DNA of 61,114 bases from assembly GCF_028737315.1 (NCBI RefSeq), contig NZ_JAQZAO010000022.1, forward strand, positions 1-61,114. The letters are read 5' to 3'. Of the stretch, positions 26,174 to 34,641 are shown piece after piece. The notes beneath the pieces are model-generated. The model saw only the letters and a program-made list of their open reading frames with translations. It did no database searches and was not told where the DNA came from. Origin of the DNA: Actinomycetospora lemnae (lineage in GTDB: Bacteria; Actinomycetota; Actinomycetes; Mycobacteriales; Pseudonocardiaceae). The position numbers and the translations under genes were made by a program. Positions within the stretch are counted from its first letter, which is position 1. Each line of letters begins with the position of its first letter.

Positions 26174-27535
26174 GTGAGCGACCGCCCCTTCTGGAACCCG
26201 AAGACCGAGACCCTGCCGCGGGAGCAGCTGCGCGAGCTCCAGATGGTCAAGCTGCGCCGCACGGTCGCCTGGGCCCGGGCCCGCAGCCCGCACTACGCGC
26301 GGACGCTCGCGGGGGTCGACCCCGAGCGGCTGCGCACCTGGGACGACCTGCAGCGCATCCCGTTCCTCACCCGCGAGGAGTGGATGGCGGGCCAGGACGC
26401 GACCCCGCCCTACGGTGACCTGCCGGTGACCGGCCCGGAACGCGCCATCCGCGTGCACACCACCAGCGGCACGTCGGGCAGCACACCGCTGCGCGCCCTG
26501 GACTCGCGCAAGGACTGGTCGTGGGCGGCGGAGATGTGGTGCTACGCGCTGTGGGGCGCGGGCGTCCGGCCGCACGACATCGGCTACGTCGCGTTCGGCT
26601 ACGGCAGCTTCATCGGCTTCTGGGGTCTGCACAACGCCCTGGAGAAGCTCGGCGCGCTGACCGTGCCCGGCGGCGCGCAGACGACGCCGAACCGCGTGCG
26701 GCAGATCGTCGACTTCGGCGCGACGGTCGTCGCCTCCACCCCGACCTACGCCCTGCGCCTGGCCCAGGAGGCCGAGGCGCTGGGGATCGACCTGCCGTCC
26801 GGGCCGGTCCACACCCTGGTCCTCTCCGGCGAGCCGGCCGGGTCGATCCCGGAGACCAAGGCCCTCATCGAGCGGTCGTGGGGCGCGAAGGCGATCGACA
26901 CCGCCGGCATGACCGAGATCTCGACCATCGTCATGTTCGAGCCCCGTGACCAGCCCGGCGGCTGCCACGTCATCGAGGACCACTTCATCGAGGAGGTCGT
27001 CGACCCGAGCACCGGCCGCGAGGTGCCCTACGGCGAGCGCGGCGAGCGGGTGTGCACCTCGTTCGGCCGGTCGACCACGCCGCTGCTGCGCTACCGGACC
27101 GCCGACCTCGTCGTGAAGGTGCCGGCGGCGACGGCGGGCAACGGGCGCACCTTCGACCTCTACCGGGGCGGGATCATCGGGCGGGTCGACGACATGAAGC
27201 TCGTCCGCGGCACGAACGTCTACCCGGGCGCCATCGAGGCGATCATCTGCGGGTTCGCGGGCATCGAGGAGTTCCAGGTCCGGCTCGAGCACATCGACGG
27301 CCGCGACGAGGTCATCCTGCTCGTCGAGTGCTCCCCGACGGTCGACGACGACGGGTGGCAGCGCCTGTGCGCCGACCTCGTCCGCGAACTCGCCGACGCC
27401 CACGAAGGCCTGCGGTTCCTCGTGCGCCGCGCCGCCACCGACGAGCTGCCGCGCTTCGAGCTCAAGGCCAAGCGCCTCACCGACCTGCGCGCCGAGCAGC
27501 AGCGCGCCGCCCTCGCGATCAAGGAGATGGCATGA
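26174..27535 (+). CDS. Phenylacetate-CoA ligase-family aryl-CoA ligase (PaaK type)
   Basis: 453 residues. The adenylate-forming core has the P-loop HTTSGTSGSTP (residues 95-105), AGMTE, and the hinge/C-terminal region GRVDDMKLVRGTNVYPGAIE, all typical of PaaK. It activates an aromatic acid to its CoA thioester with ATP. Its product is presumably the substrate of the fused monooxygenase two genes downstream, making 2-aminobenzoate or salicylate the likely substrate. The GTG has GGAGG six bases upstream. The last codon overlaps the next ATG (ATGA). Confidence 0.88.
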   Translation: MSDRPFWNPKTETLPREQLRELQMVKLRRTVAWARARSPHYARTLAGVDPERLRTWDDLQRIPFLTREEWMAGQDATPPYGDLPVTGPERAIRVHTTSGTSGSTPLRALDSRKDWSWAAEMWCYALWGAGVRPHDIGYVAFGYGSFIGFWGLHNALEKLGALTVPGGAQTTPNRVRQIVDFGATVVASTPTYALRLAQEAEALGIDLPSGPVHTLVLSGEPAGSIPETKALIERSWGAKAIDTAGMTEISTIVMFEPRDQPGGCHVIEDHFIEEVVDPSTGREVPYGERGERVCTSFGRSTTPLLRYRTADLVVKVPAATAGNGRTFDLYRGGIIGRVDDMKLVRGTNVYPGAIEAIICGFAGIEEFQVRLEHIDGRDEVILLVECSPTVDDDGWQRLCADLVRELADAHEGLRFLVRRAATDELPRFELKAKRLTDLRAEQQRAALAIKEMA

Positions 27536-27735
27536 GCACCGACCTGCTCGGCCGCGAGCTCACGGCCACCGAGACCCGGCTGCTGGCCGCCTACGACACC
27601 CTGCGCGCCCTCGCCGCCGACGACGACCTCGCCCCCTGCGTGGCCGCCGGCGTCCGGGCCGCGCTGGCGCCGCTGGCCGTCGTCGTCACCGACCTCGGCC
27701 TGCGCTACGAGCACCTCCTCGACGACGGGGTCTGA
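27532..27735 (+). CDS. Small hypothetical protein of the aryl-CoA operon
   Basis: 67 residues, predicted helical, without Cys motifs or membrane segments beyond an Ala-rich stretch. The ATG overlaps the ligase TGA, and the stop is followed one base later by the GTG of the monooxygenase, so it is certainly within the operon. No family is recognised; a small accessory subunit or chaperone for one of its neighbours is possible. Confidence 0.7.
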   Translation: MSTDLLGRELTATETRLLAAYDTLRALAADDDLAPCVAAGVRAALAPLAVVVTDLGLRYEHLLDDGV

Positions 27736-27736
27736 G

Positions 27737-30088
27737 GTGAGCACCGCACACCGCATCGCCAGCATCGGGGGTGGGCCGGGCGGGTTGTTCACCGCGATCC
27801 TCGCCAAGCGGTCGCATCCCGAGCGCGAGATCACGGTCTACGAGCGCAACGCCGCCGACGACACCTTCGGCTTCGGCGTCGTGTTCTCCGAGGAGACCCT
27901 GCAGAACATCGCCGACGCCGACCCGACCTCGATCGAGCGCATCCAGGCGGAGTTCCGGCACTGGTCGGCGATCGACGTCGACTTCCTCGGCACCCTCGAG
28001 CGCTCCGACGGCCACGCCTTCGCCGCGCTCGAGCGCAAGCGGCTGCTGCAGATCCTCGGCGAGCGGGCCGCCGAGCTCGGCGTCGACGTCCGGTACGCCA
28101 CCGAGGCGCCGCCGCTCGACGAGCTGCGCCGGGAGTTCGACGTCGTCCTCGCCGCCGACGGCCTGAACAGCCGCACCCGCGAGGCGCTCGCCGACGAGTT
28201 CGTGCCCTCGCGGGAGGGCCGGACCGCCCGGTACGCCTGGTTCGCCACCGAGCGGCCGTTCGACTGCTTCACGTTCCTCATCGTGGAGACCCGGTTCGGC
28301 CTGTTCTGGGCGCACATCTACCCCTTCGACGAGCAGCGCTCCACGTTCATCGTCGAGACCGACGAGGGGACGTGGCGCCGGGCGGGGCTCGACGAGCACG
28401 CCGCGGTGGAGCGCCGGCCCGGGGAGAACGACGAGGCCTCGATGCGGTTCTGCGAGGAGATCTTCGCGGAGCACCTGCAGGGGTACGGCCTCATCGGCAA
28501 CAACTCGGGCTGGCTGTCGTTCACGGTGCTGCGCAACGAGCACTGGTGGGTGGGAGACGCAGCGCAGCGGAGCTCGACCCATCGGTGGGGGAACGTCGTG
28601 CTCGTGGGCGACGCCGCGCACACGGCGCACTTCTCCATCGGCTCGGGCACCAAGCTCGCCCTGGAGGACGCGATCGCGCTGGCCGGCGCGCTGGACCGGG
28701 AGAACGACGTCGACGCCGCCCTCAAGGCCTACGCCGAGGAGCGCAAGCCGCTGGTGGCCTCGCTGCAGCGCTCGGCGCAGACCAGCTTGGAGTGGTTCGA
28801 GGGCCTCGCCCGCTACCGCCACCTGGCGCCGCCGCAGTTCGTGTTCCAGCTGCTCACCCGCTCGCAGCGCGTCACCTACGACAACCTGCAGCTGCGCGAC
28901 GCCGCGTACGTCGGGCGCCTGGACCGGTGGCTCGCCGAGCAGACCCGGGCGCAGGGCCTCGAGGTCGCGGACGGCACCCCGCCGATGTTCCACCCGTTCC
29001 GCCTGCGCGGGCGCACCTTCCCCAACCGCATCGTCGTCTCCCCCATGGCCCAGTACTCCGCGGTCGACGGCGTGCCAGGAGACTGGCACCTGGTCCACCT
29101 CGGCTCCCGCGCGGTCGGCGGCGCCGGACTCGTGATGACCGAGATGACGTGCGTGACCCCGCAGGGCCGCATCACGCTCGGCTGCCCGGGGCTGTGGAAC
29201 GACGAGCAGACGCAGGCGTGGCGCCGCATCGTCGACTTCGTCCACCGCGAGACCCCGGCGCTCATCGGCGCCCAGATCGGCCACTCCGGGCGCAAGGGCT
29301 CGACGAAGGTCATGTGGGAGGGCATGGACGACCCGCTGCCCGACGACGAGGCGTGGGAGGTCATCGCTCCCTCGCCGATCCCGTACCGGTCGGACTCGCC
29401 GGTGCCGCGGGAGATGACGCGCGACGACCTGGACGCCGTGGTCGCCGCCCACGTCGACAGCGCGTGCCGTGCTGCGGAGGCCGGCTTCGACCTGCTCGAG
29501 CTGCACTACGCCCACGGCTACCTCGTGTCGTCCTTCCTCTCGCCGCTGTCCAACCGGCGCACCGACGAGTACGGCGGGTCGCCGGAGAACCGCGCGCGGC
29601 TGGGACTGGAGATCCTCGACGCGGTCCGGGCGGTGTGGCCGCAGGACCGGCCGATCAGCGTCCGGATCTCCGCGACCGACTGGGTCGACGGCCTGGAAGG
29701 AGTGGGGCCGGGTTTCTCGGGCGACGACGCCGTCGCCCTCGCCCCGATGCTCGCCGCGCACGGCGCGGACATCGTCGACGTCTCCACCGGCCAGACCTCC
29801 ACCGACGCCGCCCCGAAGTACGGGCGGCTCTACCAGACCCCGTTCGCCGACCGGATCCGTCAGGAGACCGGCGTCCCGACCATCACCGTCGGGGCGGTCG
29901 CCTCGGTGGAGGACGCCAACACGATCATCGCCTCCGGCCGCGCGGACCTGTGCGCGATCGCGCGCCCGCACCTGGTCGACCCGTACTGGACGTGGAACGC
30001 GGCGCTCGACCAGGACTTCCGCGGCGCGCCGGTGCCGAAGCAGTACCGCTCCGGGCTCTCGGCGCGCCGGCGGGCGCAGACGCCGTGA
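27737..30088 (+). CDS. Fused 2-aminobenzoyl-CoA/salicylyl-CoA monooxygenase-reductase
   Basis: 783 residues with two domains. The first (about 1-400) is a class A flavin monooxygenase: GGGPGG near residue 10, ADGLNSRTR, and VLVGDAAHTAHFSIGSG. The second (about 415-770) is an old-yellow-enzyme reductase beginning FHPFRLRGRTFPNRI, with the GAQIGHSGRKG active site. This architecture defines 2-aminobenzoyl-CoA monooxygenase/reductase of Azoarcus, and database names also include salicylyl-CoA 5-hydroxylase. It would hydroxylate the CoA-bound ring and, through the second domain, reduce it. The sequence alone does not decide between amino and hydroxy substrates. Confidence 0.88.
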   Translation: MSTAHRIASIGGGPGGLFTAILAKRSHPEREITVYERNAADDTFGFGVVFSEETLQNIADADPTSIERIQAEFRHWSAIDVDFLGTLERSDGHAFAALERKRLLQILGERAAELGVDVRYATEAPPLDELRREFDVVLAADGLNSRTREALADEFVPSREGRTARYAWFATERPFDCFTFLIVETRFGLFWAHIYPFDEQRSTFIVETDEGTWRRAGLDEHAAVERRPGENDEASMRFCEEIFAEHLQGYGLIGNNSGWLSFTVLRNEHWWVGDAAQRSSTHRWGNVVLVGDAAHTAHFSIGSGTKLALEDAIALAGALDRENDVDAALKAYAEERKPLVASLQRSAQTSLEWFEGLARYRHLAPPQFVFQLLTRSQRVTYDNLQLRDAAYVGRLDRWLAEQTRAQGLEVADGTPPMFHPFRLRGRTFPNRIVVSPMAQYSAVDGVPGDWHLVHLGSRAVGGAGLVMTEMTCVTPQGRITLGCPGLWNDEQTQAWRRIVDFVHRETPALIGAQIGHSGRKGSTKVMWEGMDDPLPDDEAWEVIAPSPIPYRSDSPVPREMTRDDLDAVVAAHVDSACRAAEAGFDLLELHYAHGYLVSSFLSPLSNRRTDEYGGSPENRARLGLEILDAVRAVWPQDRPISVRISATDWVDGLEGVGPGFSGDDAVALAPMLAAHGADIVDVSTGQTSTDAAPKYGRLYQTPFADRIRQETGVPTITVGAVASVEDANTIIASGRADLCAIARPHLVDPYWTWNAALDQDFRGAPVPKQYRSGLSARRRAQTP

Positions 30089-30092
30089 TCGT

Positions 30093-31718
30093 CTAGTGCC
30101 CCTTGAACGCCTCGGCCAGCCACCAGGACGGGCCGTCGGAGGTGACCTTCGCGTCCAGCAGCAGCGGCCGGTCCCGCGGGCCGTCGAGCCAGGTGCGCAC
30201 GACCGCGAGGTCGGCGGTCGAGCGGACGACGGCCGCGTCGCACCCGTGGCCGCGGGCGATCGCGGCGATGTCGGTGTCGGGGAACCGGACGGTGGCGTGG
30301 TCGCCGTCGACGAAGTGGTGGAACTCCGCGCCGTACCCGGCGTCGTCGTACACCACGATCACCATCCCGAGCCCGAGCCGCGCCGCGGTCTCCAGCTCGC
30401 TGATGCCCATGAGGAACCCGCCGTCACCGCACGCCGCGACCGGGAGGCGGTCGGGGCGGGCGAGCGCCGCGCCGATCCCGGTGGCGAGGCCGAGGCCGAT
30501 CGACTGGAACCCCTGGGTGAAGCAGAACCCGGCCTCGTCGGGGACCCGCAGGTAGGCGGCGGGGTGGCCCATGAAGTTGCCGGAGTCGACGGCGACGGTG
30601 CGCTCGAGCGGCAGCAGCTCGTCGAGGGCGGCCGAGAGGACGGCCGGGTCGATCCGCTCGGTCCCGGGCTCCTCCGGCGGGGCGGCGTGTCGCGCGTCGG
30701 TGCGGACCCGCTCGCCGACCTCGGGCGTCCGGTAGCCGGCCGACTTCCCGCAGGCGTCGAGGACGTCCGCGGCCGTGGCCGCGACGTCGCCGAGCACCCC
30801 GAGCGCGACCGGCCGGTTCGCGCCGAGCGCCGCGGCGGTGTCGTCGACCTGGACCAGGGTCGCGCCGGCGGTGAGCTCCCCGTGCCGGGTCGTCCACATC
30901 GTCAGCGAGGCGCCCCACGCGACGACCAGGTCGGCGCCGCTGATCAGCTCGGCGGCCAGCGGGGTGGAGAAGCCGCCGGAGATGCCCAGCGACCAGGGCG
31001 AGCCGGTGAACAGGCCGTGGGCGACGGCGCTGGTCGCGAGCAGGGCGCCGCACCGGTCGGCCAGCGCCTCCAGCTCGGCCCGGGCGCCGCGAGCCCCGCG
31101 GCCGGCGACGAAGACCGGGCGCTGGGCGCCGTCGAGCAGGGCCGCGAGCTCCGCGACGGAGGCCGCGTCGGGCCGGGGCGCACGCCACGTGGTCCGCGCC
31201 GGCACCGGACCGTCCACCGCGGGCGCGGCCTGCACGTCGAGCGGCAGGCTCAGCACCACGGTCCGGCGCTGGTCGCGGCACAGGCCGTGGGCCCGGACGA
31301 CGTCGGCGGCCGCCGAGGCCGGCGAGTGGACCCGCTCGGGGATCGCGCCGACCGCGCGGACCAGCGCGTCCTGGTCGATGCGGAAGTTGTTCCGGACCTG
31401 CGGGCCCGGGGTGTCGGCGGCGAGCACCAGCAGGGGGGTCCGCGACTTCGCGGCCTCCCCGATCCCGGTGACCGCGTTCGTCAGCCCGCAGCCCTGGTGC
31501 ACCGTCAGCACCCCGACCTCGCCGGACGTGCGGGCGTAGGCGTCGGCCATCGTCGCGGCCCCGCCCTCGTGCCGGGCCGCCGTGTAGGCGACCCCGGCGG
31601 CCCGCAGGGCGTTGGTGACGTGGAAGTTGCCGCTGCCGACGACGCCGAAGGCGTGGCCGACCCCGAGCTCCGCCAGCAGGGTGCCGACCTGCTCGGCGAC
31701 GGTGACCGGCCTGGTCAC
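30093..31718 (-). CDS. Thiamine-pyrophosphate-dependent decarboxylase-like enzyme
   Basis: 541 residues in the usual three-domain order of acetolactate synthase/benzoylformate decarboxylase relatives. Catalytic Glu51 lies in RHEGGA, a central domain occupies about residues 185-325, and the ThDP motif starts GDGGFLMG at residue 431. It ends YDDAGYG, where the Asn-Asn pair of the motif is replaced by Asp-Asp. No FAD-dependent synthase features are obvious. It overlaps the cyclase gene by GTGA. A 2-oxo acid decarboxylase is likely; isatinate (2-aminophenylglyoxylate) is proposed as substrate on context. Confidence 0.8.
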   Translation of the reverse strand: MTRPVTVAEQVGTLLAELGVGHAFGVVGSGNFHVTNALRAAGVAYTAARHEGGAATMADAYARTSGEVGVLTVHQGCGLTNAVTGIGEAAKSRTPLLVLAADTPGPQVRNNFRIDQDALVRAVGAIPERVHSPASAAADVVRAHGLCRDQRRTVVLSLPLDVQAAPAVDGPVPARTTWRAPRPDAASVAELAALLDGAQRPVFVAGRGARGARAELEALADRCGALLATSAVAHGLFTGSPWSLGISGGFSTPLAAELISGADLVVAWGASLTMWTTRHGELTAGATLVQVDDTAAALGANRPVALGVLGDVAATAADVLDACGKSAGYRTPEVGERVRTDARHAAPPEEPGTERIDPAVLSAALDELLPLERTVAVDSGNFMGHPAAYLRVPDEAGFCFTQGFQSIGLGLATGIGAALARPDRLPVAACGDGGFLMGISELETAARLGLGMVIVVYDDAGYGAEFHHFVDGDHATVRFPDTDIAAIARGHGCDAAVVRSTADLAVVRTWLDGPRDRPLLLDAKVTSDGPSWWLAEAFKGH

Positions 31719-32488
31719 TTCTCCACCAGTGCCAGCACGCGCGCCGGCGAGCCGGACCCGCCGACGATCGGCAGCGGGCAGACCACGGCCACCGCGCCGG
31801 TCGCCGGGAGACGGCCGAGGTTGCGCAGGCTGGTCAGGCCCCACTTGTGGGCGCCCATGAGGAAGTGGTGGCAGGAGAACGGCGGGTCGAACCCGCCCGC
31901 CGCTCCGGCGTCGGTCCCGACCGTCTCCACCCCGAACCCGGCCACCGGCGACGACTCCGCGATCCAGCGCGCGCACTCCGCCGACACCCCGGGCGTGTGC
32001 GGGCCCGCGTCGTCGGCGTTGACGAACTCCTCCTGCGTGCCGCCCCGGGCCTCCCACCCCGTGCGGTAGAGCAGCCAGCCGCCCTCGGGCAGGGGTCCGT
32101 GCTCGGCCTGCCACGCCTCGATGTGCGCGATCTCCAGCAGGAAGTCCGGGTCCTTCTCGACCTCGGCGGTCATGTCGATCACCGCGGCCGGCGCGACCAT
32201 GGTCGTCGGCGGGATCTGCGAGACGTCGGCGCCGTCGCGTCCGGTGACCCAGTGGTTGGGGGCGTCGACGTGGGTGCCGGTGTGCTCGCCGGTGCGGATG
32301 TCGTTCCAGTACCAGGCCGGGCCGCGGTCGTCGTACCGCGAGAGCTCCTCGAGCCGGAACCGCGACGTGTTCGCGAACGGCGGCGGCAGCTCCAGGATCG
32401 GGGTCGACTCCTGCAGCGGCGTGGTGAGGTCGACGACCTCGACGGCGCCGGAGCGCATCGCGTCGGCGACGGCGGTCAGGACGGACAT
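31715..32488 (-). CDS. Cyclase-family metal-dependent hydrolase (isatin hydrolase/kynurenine formamidase-like)
   Basis: 257 residues of the PF04199 cyclase family. The metal motif is GEHTGTHVDAPNHW with His69, His73 and Asp75. The H-x3-H-x-D spacing and the length agree with isatin hydrolase, whereas bacterial kynurenine formamidase is nearer 210 residues. Such enzymes open an amide ring or cleave a formamide using Mn or Zn. The TPP enzyme starts within its stop codon, so both act in one process. GAGGAG precedes the ATG. Cyclase-family proteins with other substrates exist. Confidence 0.82.
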   Translation of the reverse strand: MSVLTAVADAMRSGAVEVVDLTTPLQESTPILELPPPFANTSRFRLEELSRYDDRGPAWYWNDIRTGEHTGTHVDAPNHWVTGRDGADVSQIPPTTMVAPAAVIDMTAEVEKDPDFLLEIAHIEAWQAEHGPLPEGGWLLYRTGWEARGGTQEEFVNADDAGPHTPGVSAECARWIAESSPVAGFGVETVGTDAGAAGGFDPPFSCHHFLMGAHKWGLTSLRNLGRLPATGAVAVVCPLPIVGGSGSPARVLALVEK

Positions 32489-32569
32489 GCGCGACTCCTC
32501 CGAGATCAGGGTGCGACGAGCATGGCCCGTCCGGGGCGGTGCGCGCACCATCCGCCGGGCGCGGCCGGG

Positions 32570-33559
32570 TCAGGAGAAGGCGCGGTGCTCGGGACTGCCG
32601 AACACGTGCAGGCCGAAGTGGTCGGACAGGTCGCGGCAGATGGCCACGCCGCGGGCGGAGTTGCCGTGCGCGTCGAGCCCCGGCGAGAAGACCGCGATGC
32701 CGATGCGTCCCGGGATCGCCGCGACGATGCCGCCGCTGACCCCGCTCTTCGCGGGGATGCCGACGTCGTGGAACCACTGGCCCGCGCCGTCGTACATCCC
32801 GCAGGTCAGCATCACGCTGATGACGTCGCGGACGTAGCCGGCCGGCATCGCCCGCTCGCCGGTGACCGGGTTGACCCCGCCGTTGGCCAGGGTCGCACCC
32901 ATGAGCGCGAGCTCGTCGGTGGTGACGGTGACCGAGCACGCCGAGAGGTAGACCTCGAGGGTGTCCTCGACGTCGCCGGTGAGCATGCCCATCGAGCGCA
33001 TGAGGTAGGCGAGGCCGAGGTTGCGGTCGGTGGACCGCAGCTGCTCCGCGAGGATCGTGCGGTCCACGTCGAGGGAGGGACTGCCGGCGAAGGCCCGGAG
33101 GCGGTCGACGAGGCGTGCGACCCGTTCGGCCCGGTGGCGCCCGCCGACGAGCGCGGCGGCGACGAGCGCGCCGGAGTTGATCATCGGGTTGTGGGGCCGG
33201 TGGCGCACCTCGTCGAAGGTGATCGAGTTGTAGGGGTCGCCCGAGGGCTCGACACCGATGCGGGCCTGCGTCCCGGCACGCCCGTTGTCCTCGAGGGCGA
33301 GCGCGTAGGTGAACACCTTGGAGATCGACTGCAGCGGGAAGCGCTCGTCGCTGTCCCCCACCGCGACCCGCACCCCCGAGACGTGCACGCCCGACAGACC
33401 GAAGGCGTCGCGACGGTCGTGGCCGGGGCGGGAGACGACGCCGGCGGGCCGGGCGAGGTGGCGCCGGTGCAGCTCCTGGAGCCGGGCGCGGACGACCTCG
33501 GCCTGCTCGGCGAGCGGGTGCGCCGACCCGTCCGGTGTCGCCGTGGTCGCCACGGTCAT
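32570..33559 (-). CDS. glsA: Glutaminase A (serine-dependent)
   Basis: 329 residues with the beta-lactamase-like glutaminase fold: Ser78-Ile-Ser-Lys81 (FPLQSISKVF), NPMINSGA, and SGVSGGIVAAIPG near the C-terminus. It converts glutamine to glutamate and ammonia. It lies upstream of the cyclase gene on the same strand, but an 81-base gap suggests an independent unit. A GTG two codons in has better ribosome-site spacing, so the exact start is uncertain. Confidence 0.88.
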   Translation of the reverse strand: MTVATTATPDGSAHPLAEQAEVVRARLQELHRRHLARPAGVVSRPGHDRRDAFGLSGVHVSGVRVAVGDSDERFPLQSISKVFTYALALEDNGRAGTQARIGVEPSGDPYNSITFDEVRHRPHNPMINSGALVAAALVGGRHRAERVARLVDRLRAFAGSPSLDVDRTILAEQLRSTDRNLGLAYLMRSMGMLTGDVEDTLEVYLSACSVTVTTDELALMGATLANGGVNPVTGERAMPAGYVRDVISVMLTCGMYDGAGQWFHDVGIPAKSGVSGGIVAAIPGRIGIAVFSPGLDAHGNSARGVAICRDLSDHFGLHVFGSPEHRAFS

Positions 33560-33687
33560 CCCTCCCCTGCCTCGACGTGCCCGTCCGGCCAGCGTGTCCC
33601 GGCCCGCCCGTCGGGCCGTCATCCGCGCGGGGTGATCGGCGGCCCCGGGTCCGCGACGATGGGCACTCCACGACGCGGGGAGGACGC

Positions 33688-34452
33688 ATGGCACGGGGAC
33701 ACCCCGCCGGCCCGACCGGCCCGGCGATCCGGCGCGCGTTCGACCTGCTCGACCTGTTCACCACGGCGCGGCCCCGCCTGACGCTGAGCCAGCTCGCGCG
33801 TCACGGCGGCGTGCCGCTCTCCACCGCCCACCGGCTGGTCGCCGAGCTCGTGCGCTGGGGCGCCCTCGAGCGCGACCCGGACGGCAGCTACCACATCGGC
33901 CTGCGGCTCTGGGAGCTCGGCGCGCTGGCACCCCGCGGGCAGGGCCTGCGCGAGATCGCCCTGCCGTTCCTCGAGGACCTCTCCCAGATCAGCCGGGAGA
34001 ACGTGCAGCTCGCCGTCCGTGAGGGCGCGGAGCTGGTGTTCGTCGAGCGCATCGCCGGCACCGGCGCCGTCCCTGTGTTCACGCGCGTCGGCGGCCGGTT
34101 CGCACTGACGGCGACGGGCGTGGGCCTCGTGCTGCTCGCCCACGCGCCCACCGAGATCCAGGACGACGTCCTCGGCGGGCGGATCGAGCGCTACACCGAG
34201 CGGACCGTCACCGACCCCGCCCGGCTGCGCCGGATGCTCGCGGACGTCCGCACCAACGGCTTCTCCATCAGCGACCGGCAGGTCACCACGGACTCGCTGT
34301 CCGTCGGTGCCCCGATCCACGACCACCTCGGCCAGGTCGTGGCCGCGGTCTCGCTCGTCGTCCGCCACGGCACGGCGTCCCCGCACACCCTCGCGCCGCT
34401 GGTCCGGACCAGCGCCCGGGCGATCAGCCACGCCCTCGCCCGGCGACGCTGA
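33688..34452 (+). CDS. IclR-family transcriptional regulator
   Basis: 254 residues. The N-terminal winged helix (IRRAFDLLDLF, then PLSTAHRLVAELVRWGALER) precedes the IclR effector domain, with the typical FTRVGGRFALTATGVGLVLLAH and a C-terminal SVGAPIHDHLGQVVAAVSL. It lies directly upstream of the aromatic-acid transporter and vanAB genes in the same direction and probably controls them. GGGGAGG precedes the ATG by three bases. Confidence 0.88.
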   Translation: MARGHPAGPTGPAIRRAFDLLDLFTTARPRLTLSQLARHGGVPLSTAHRLVAELVRWGALERDPDGSYHIGLRLWELGALAPRGQGLREIALPFLEDLSQISRENVQLAVREGAELVFVERIAGTGAVPVFTRVGGRFALTATGVGLVLLAHAPTEIQDDVLGGRIERYTERTVTDPARLRRMLADVRTNGFSISDRQVTTDSLSVGAPIHDHLGQVVAAVSLVVRHGTASPHTLAPLVRTSARAISHALARRR

Positions 34453-34453
34453 G

Positions 34454-34470
34454 CTTCCATATCACGGAAG
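34454..34470. promoter_or_regulatory. Candidate IclR operator palindrome
   Basis: CTTCC-ATATCAC-GGAAG is an inverted repeat with perfect five-base arms, placed two bases after the IclR stop and about 170 bases before the MFS start. Its AT-rich centre stands out in this GC-rich DNA. IclR proteins commonly bind short palindromes of this type, so it is a likely control site for the transporter-vanAB operon. Confidence 0.5.
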
Positions 34471-34641
34471 TCTCGTTCAGCACCCCGCGCGCGGCCCGCA
34501 TCCTTCTCCCACCCCGCCGGGACGACGTCCTCCCCCGGCAGCGGCCCACCACCACCTCGTCCGGGCCGCCGACCACCCCTGCAGACAACGGAGTGCTGCC
34601 GTGCGCGTTCCCGCCCGCCCCGAGCACCGGATCGGCCGCCG

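Noticed and set aside
30093..33764. A 1223-codon minus-strand frame that could suggest a giant fusion of glutaminase, cyclase and TPP enzyme
   Set aside because: The TPP enzyme frame is open by chance upstream; cyclase and glutaminase lie in other frames with their own starts, stops and ribosome sites.
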